Under the pieces are notes generated by a model. That model did not search any database and was not told the origin of the DNA. It was given only the letters and a program-made list of their open reading frames with translations. From JALVIU01 sp964462295 (lineage in GTDB: Bacteria; Atribacterota; JALVIU01): DNA of 6,919 bases. Below are positions 6,874 to 6,919 of the stretch, piece after piece; the first letter of the stretch is position 1, and each line of letters starts with the position of its first letter. Made by a program: the position numbers and the translations under genes. The stretch is taken from the NCBI GenBank assembly GCA_964462295.1, contig CAYWXH010000085.1, forward strand, positions 1-6,919, given 5' to 3'.

Positions 6874-6902
6874 ATTATACCAGATATTTTTAAATTTCTA
6901 AA
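6874..6902 (-). promoter_or_regulatory. Promoter of the 922-residue gene; leaderless-type arrangement
   Basis: On the minus strand a perfect extended -10, TGGTATAAT (TATAAT at 6879-6874), is preceded at 17 nt by TTTAGA (6902-6897), which matches 4 of 6 bases of the -35 consensus TTGACA. Only nine bases, ACTAGTACT, separate TATAAT from the ATG at 6864. Transcription usually starts about 7 nt after the -10, so the mRNA should begin within about 3 nt of the ATG or on its A. No ribosome binding site is present or could fit. The short spacer contains two overlapping 8-bp palindromes (TACTAGTA and TAGTACTA), possibly an operator, possibly chance. This would be the main promoter of the cluster. Confidence 0.75.
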
Positions 6903-6910
6903 GTAGTTTT
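6886..6910 (-). repeat. Direct repeat, upstream copy (overlaps the -35 region)
   Basis: These 25 nt are a near copy of 6835-6860. The missing base shifts the reading frame, and in the frame of ATG 6864 a TAG (6900-6898) falls inside the copy. The last part still reads AAA TTT AAA AAT (KFKN) in frame with the gene. It looks like a decayed tandem duplication of the gene's first codons, and it now supplies the -35 hexamer of the promoter. Confidence 0.75.
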
Positions 6911-6919
6911 TTGAGATAG

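Noticed and set aside
6661..6906. Plus-strand open frame of 81 codons at the right edge
   Set aside because: It is antisense to the repeat protein and its promoter. Its visible internal repeat (IFKFLK twice) merely reflects the direct repeat reported at 6835-6910.
1..6919. CRISPR array, mobile element, tRNA or rRNA
   Set aside because: No regularly spaced repeats, transposase or integrase frames, inverted terminal repeats or structured RNA signatures were seen. Coding genes fill nearly the whole window.

Overview
The window is a tightly packed, one-direction gene cluster. All six recognisable protein genes lie on the minus strand, so transcription runs from the right edge (about 6870) towards position 1. 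The DNA is AT-rich (by-eye samples give roughly 30-47% GC, lowest in the large gene at the right). The coding strand is purine-rich, with frequent ATA (Ile) and AGA/AGG (Arg) codons. Together with an oxygen-sensitive Fe-S serine dehydratase and a UPF0280 protein, this suggests an anaerobic, possibly thermophilic bacterium. I cannot name the lineage from these genes. No rRNA, tRNA, CRISPR array, insertion sequence or intrinsic terminator was seen. The longest stretch without a gene is the partial 55 bp at the right edge, and the longest gap between genes is 41 bp.

In order of transcription: (1) 6864-4096, a 922-residue protein of unknown function built of degenerate helical repeats of about 40 residues. 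It is preceded by an extended -10 promoter so close to the ATG that the transcript should be leaderless or nearly so. (2) 4093-3374, a UPF0280 (COG2122, ApbE-like fold) protein, beginning 2 nt after the previous stop with no ribosome binding site. (3) 3332-2625, a short-chain dehydrogenase/reductase with intact catalytic motifs and a strong G-rich ribosome binding site, preceded by a second candidate promoter inside the end of gene 2. (4) 2608-1538, a membrane-bound diguanylate cyclase (about six transmembrane helices plus GGEEF). (5) 1545-883, the beta subunit of L-serine dehydratase, overlapping gene 4 by 8 nt. (6) 873-1, the Fe-S alpha subunit of the same enzyme, running off the left edge but nearly complete.

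The two serine dehydratase genes form one enzyme that converts L-serine to pyruvate and ammonia. The diguanylate cyclase is translationally joined to them, which may link c-di-GMP signalling to serine breakdown, although co-transcription alone does not prove this. The least understood part is the right-hand pair: the orphan helical-repeat protein and the UPF0280 protein, with a leaderless-type promoter and a near-perfect 25-26 nt direct repeat that places a decayed copy of the gene's own N-terminal coding sequence around the -35 region.
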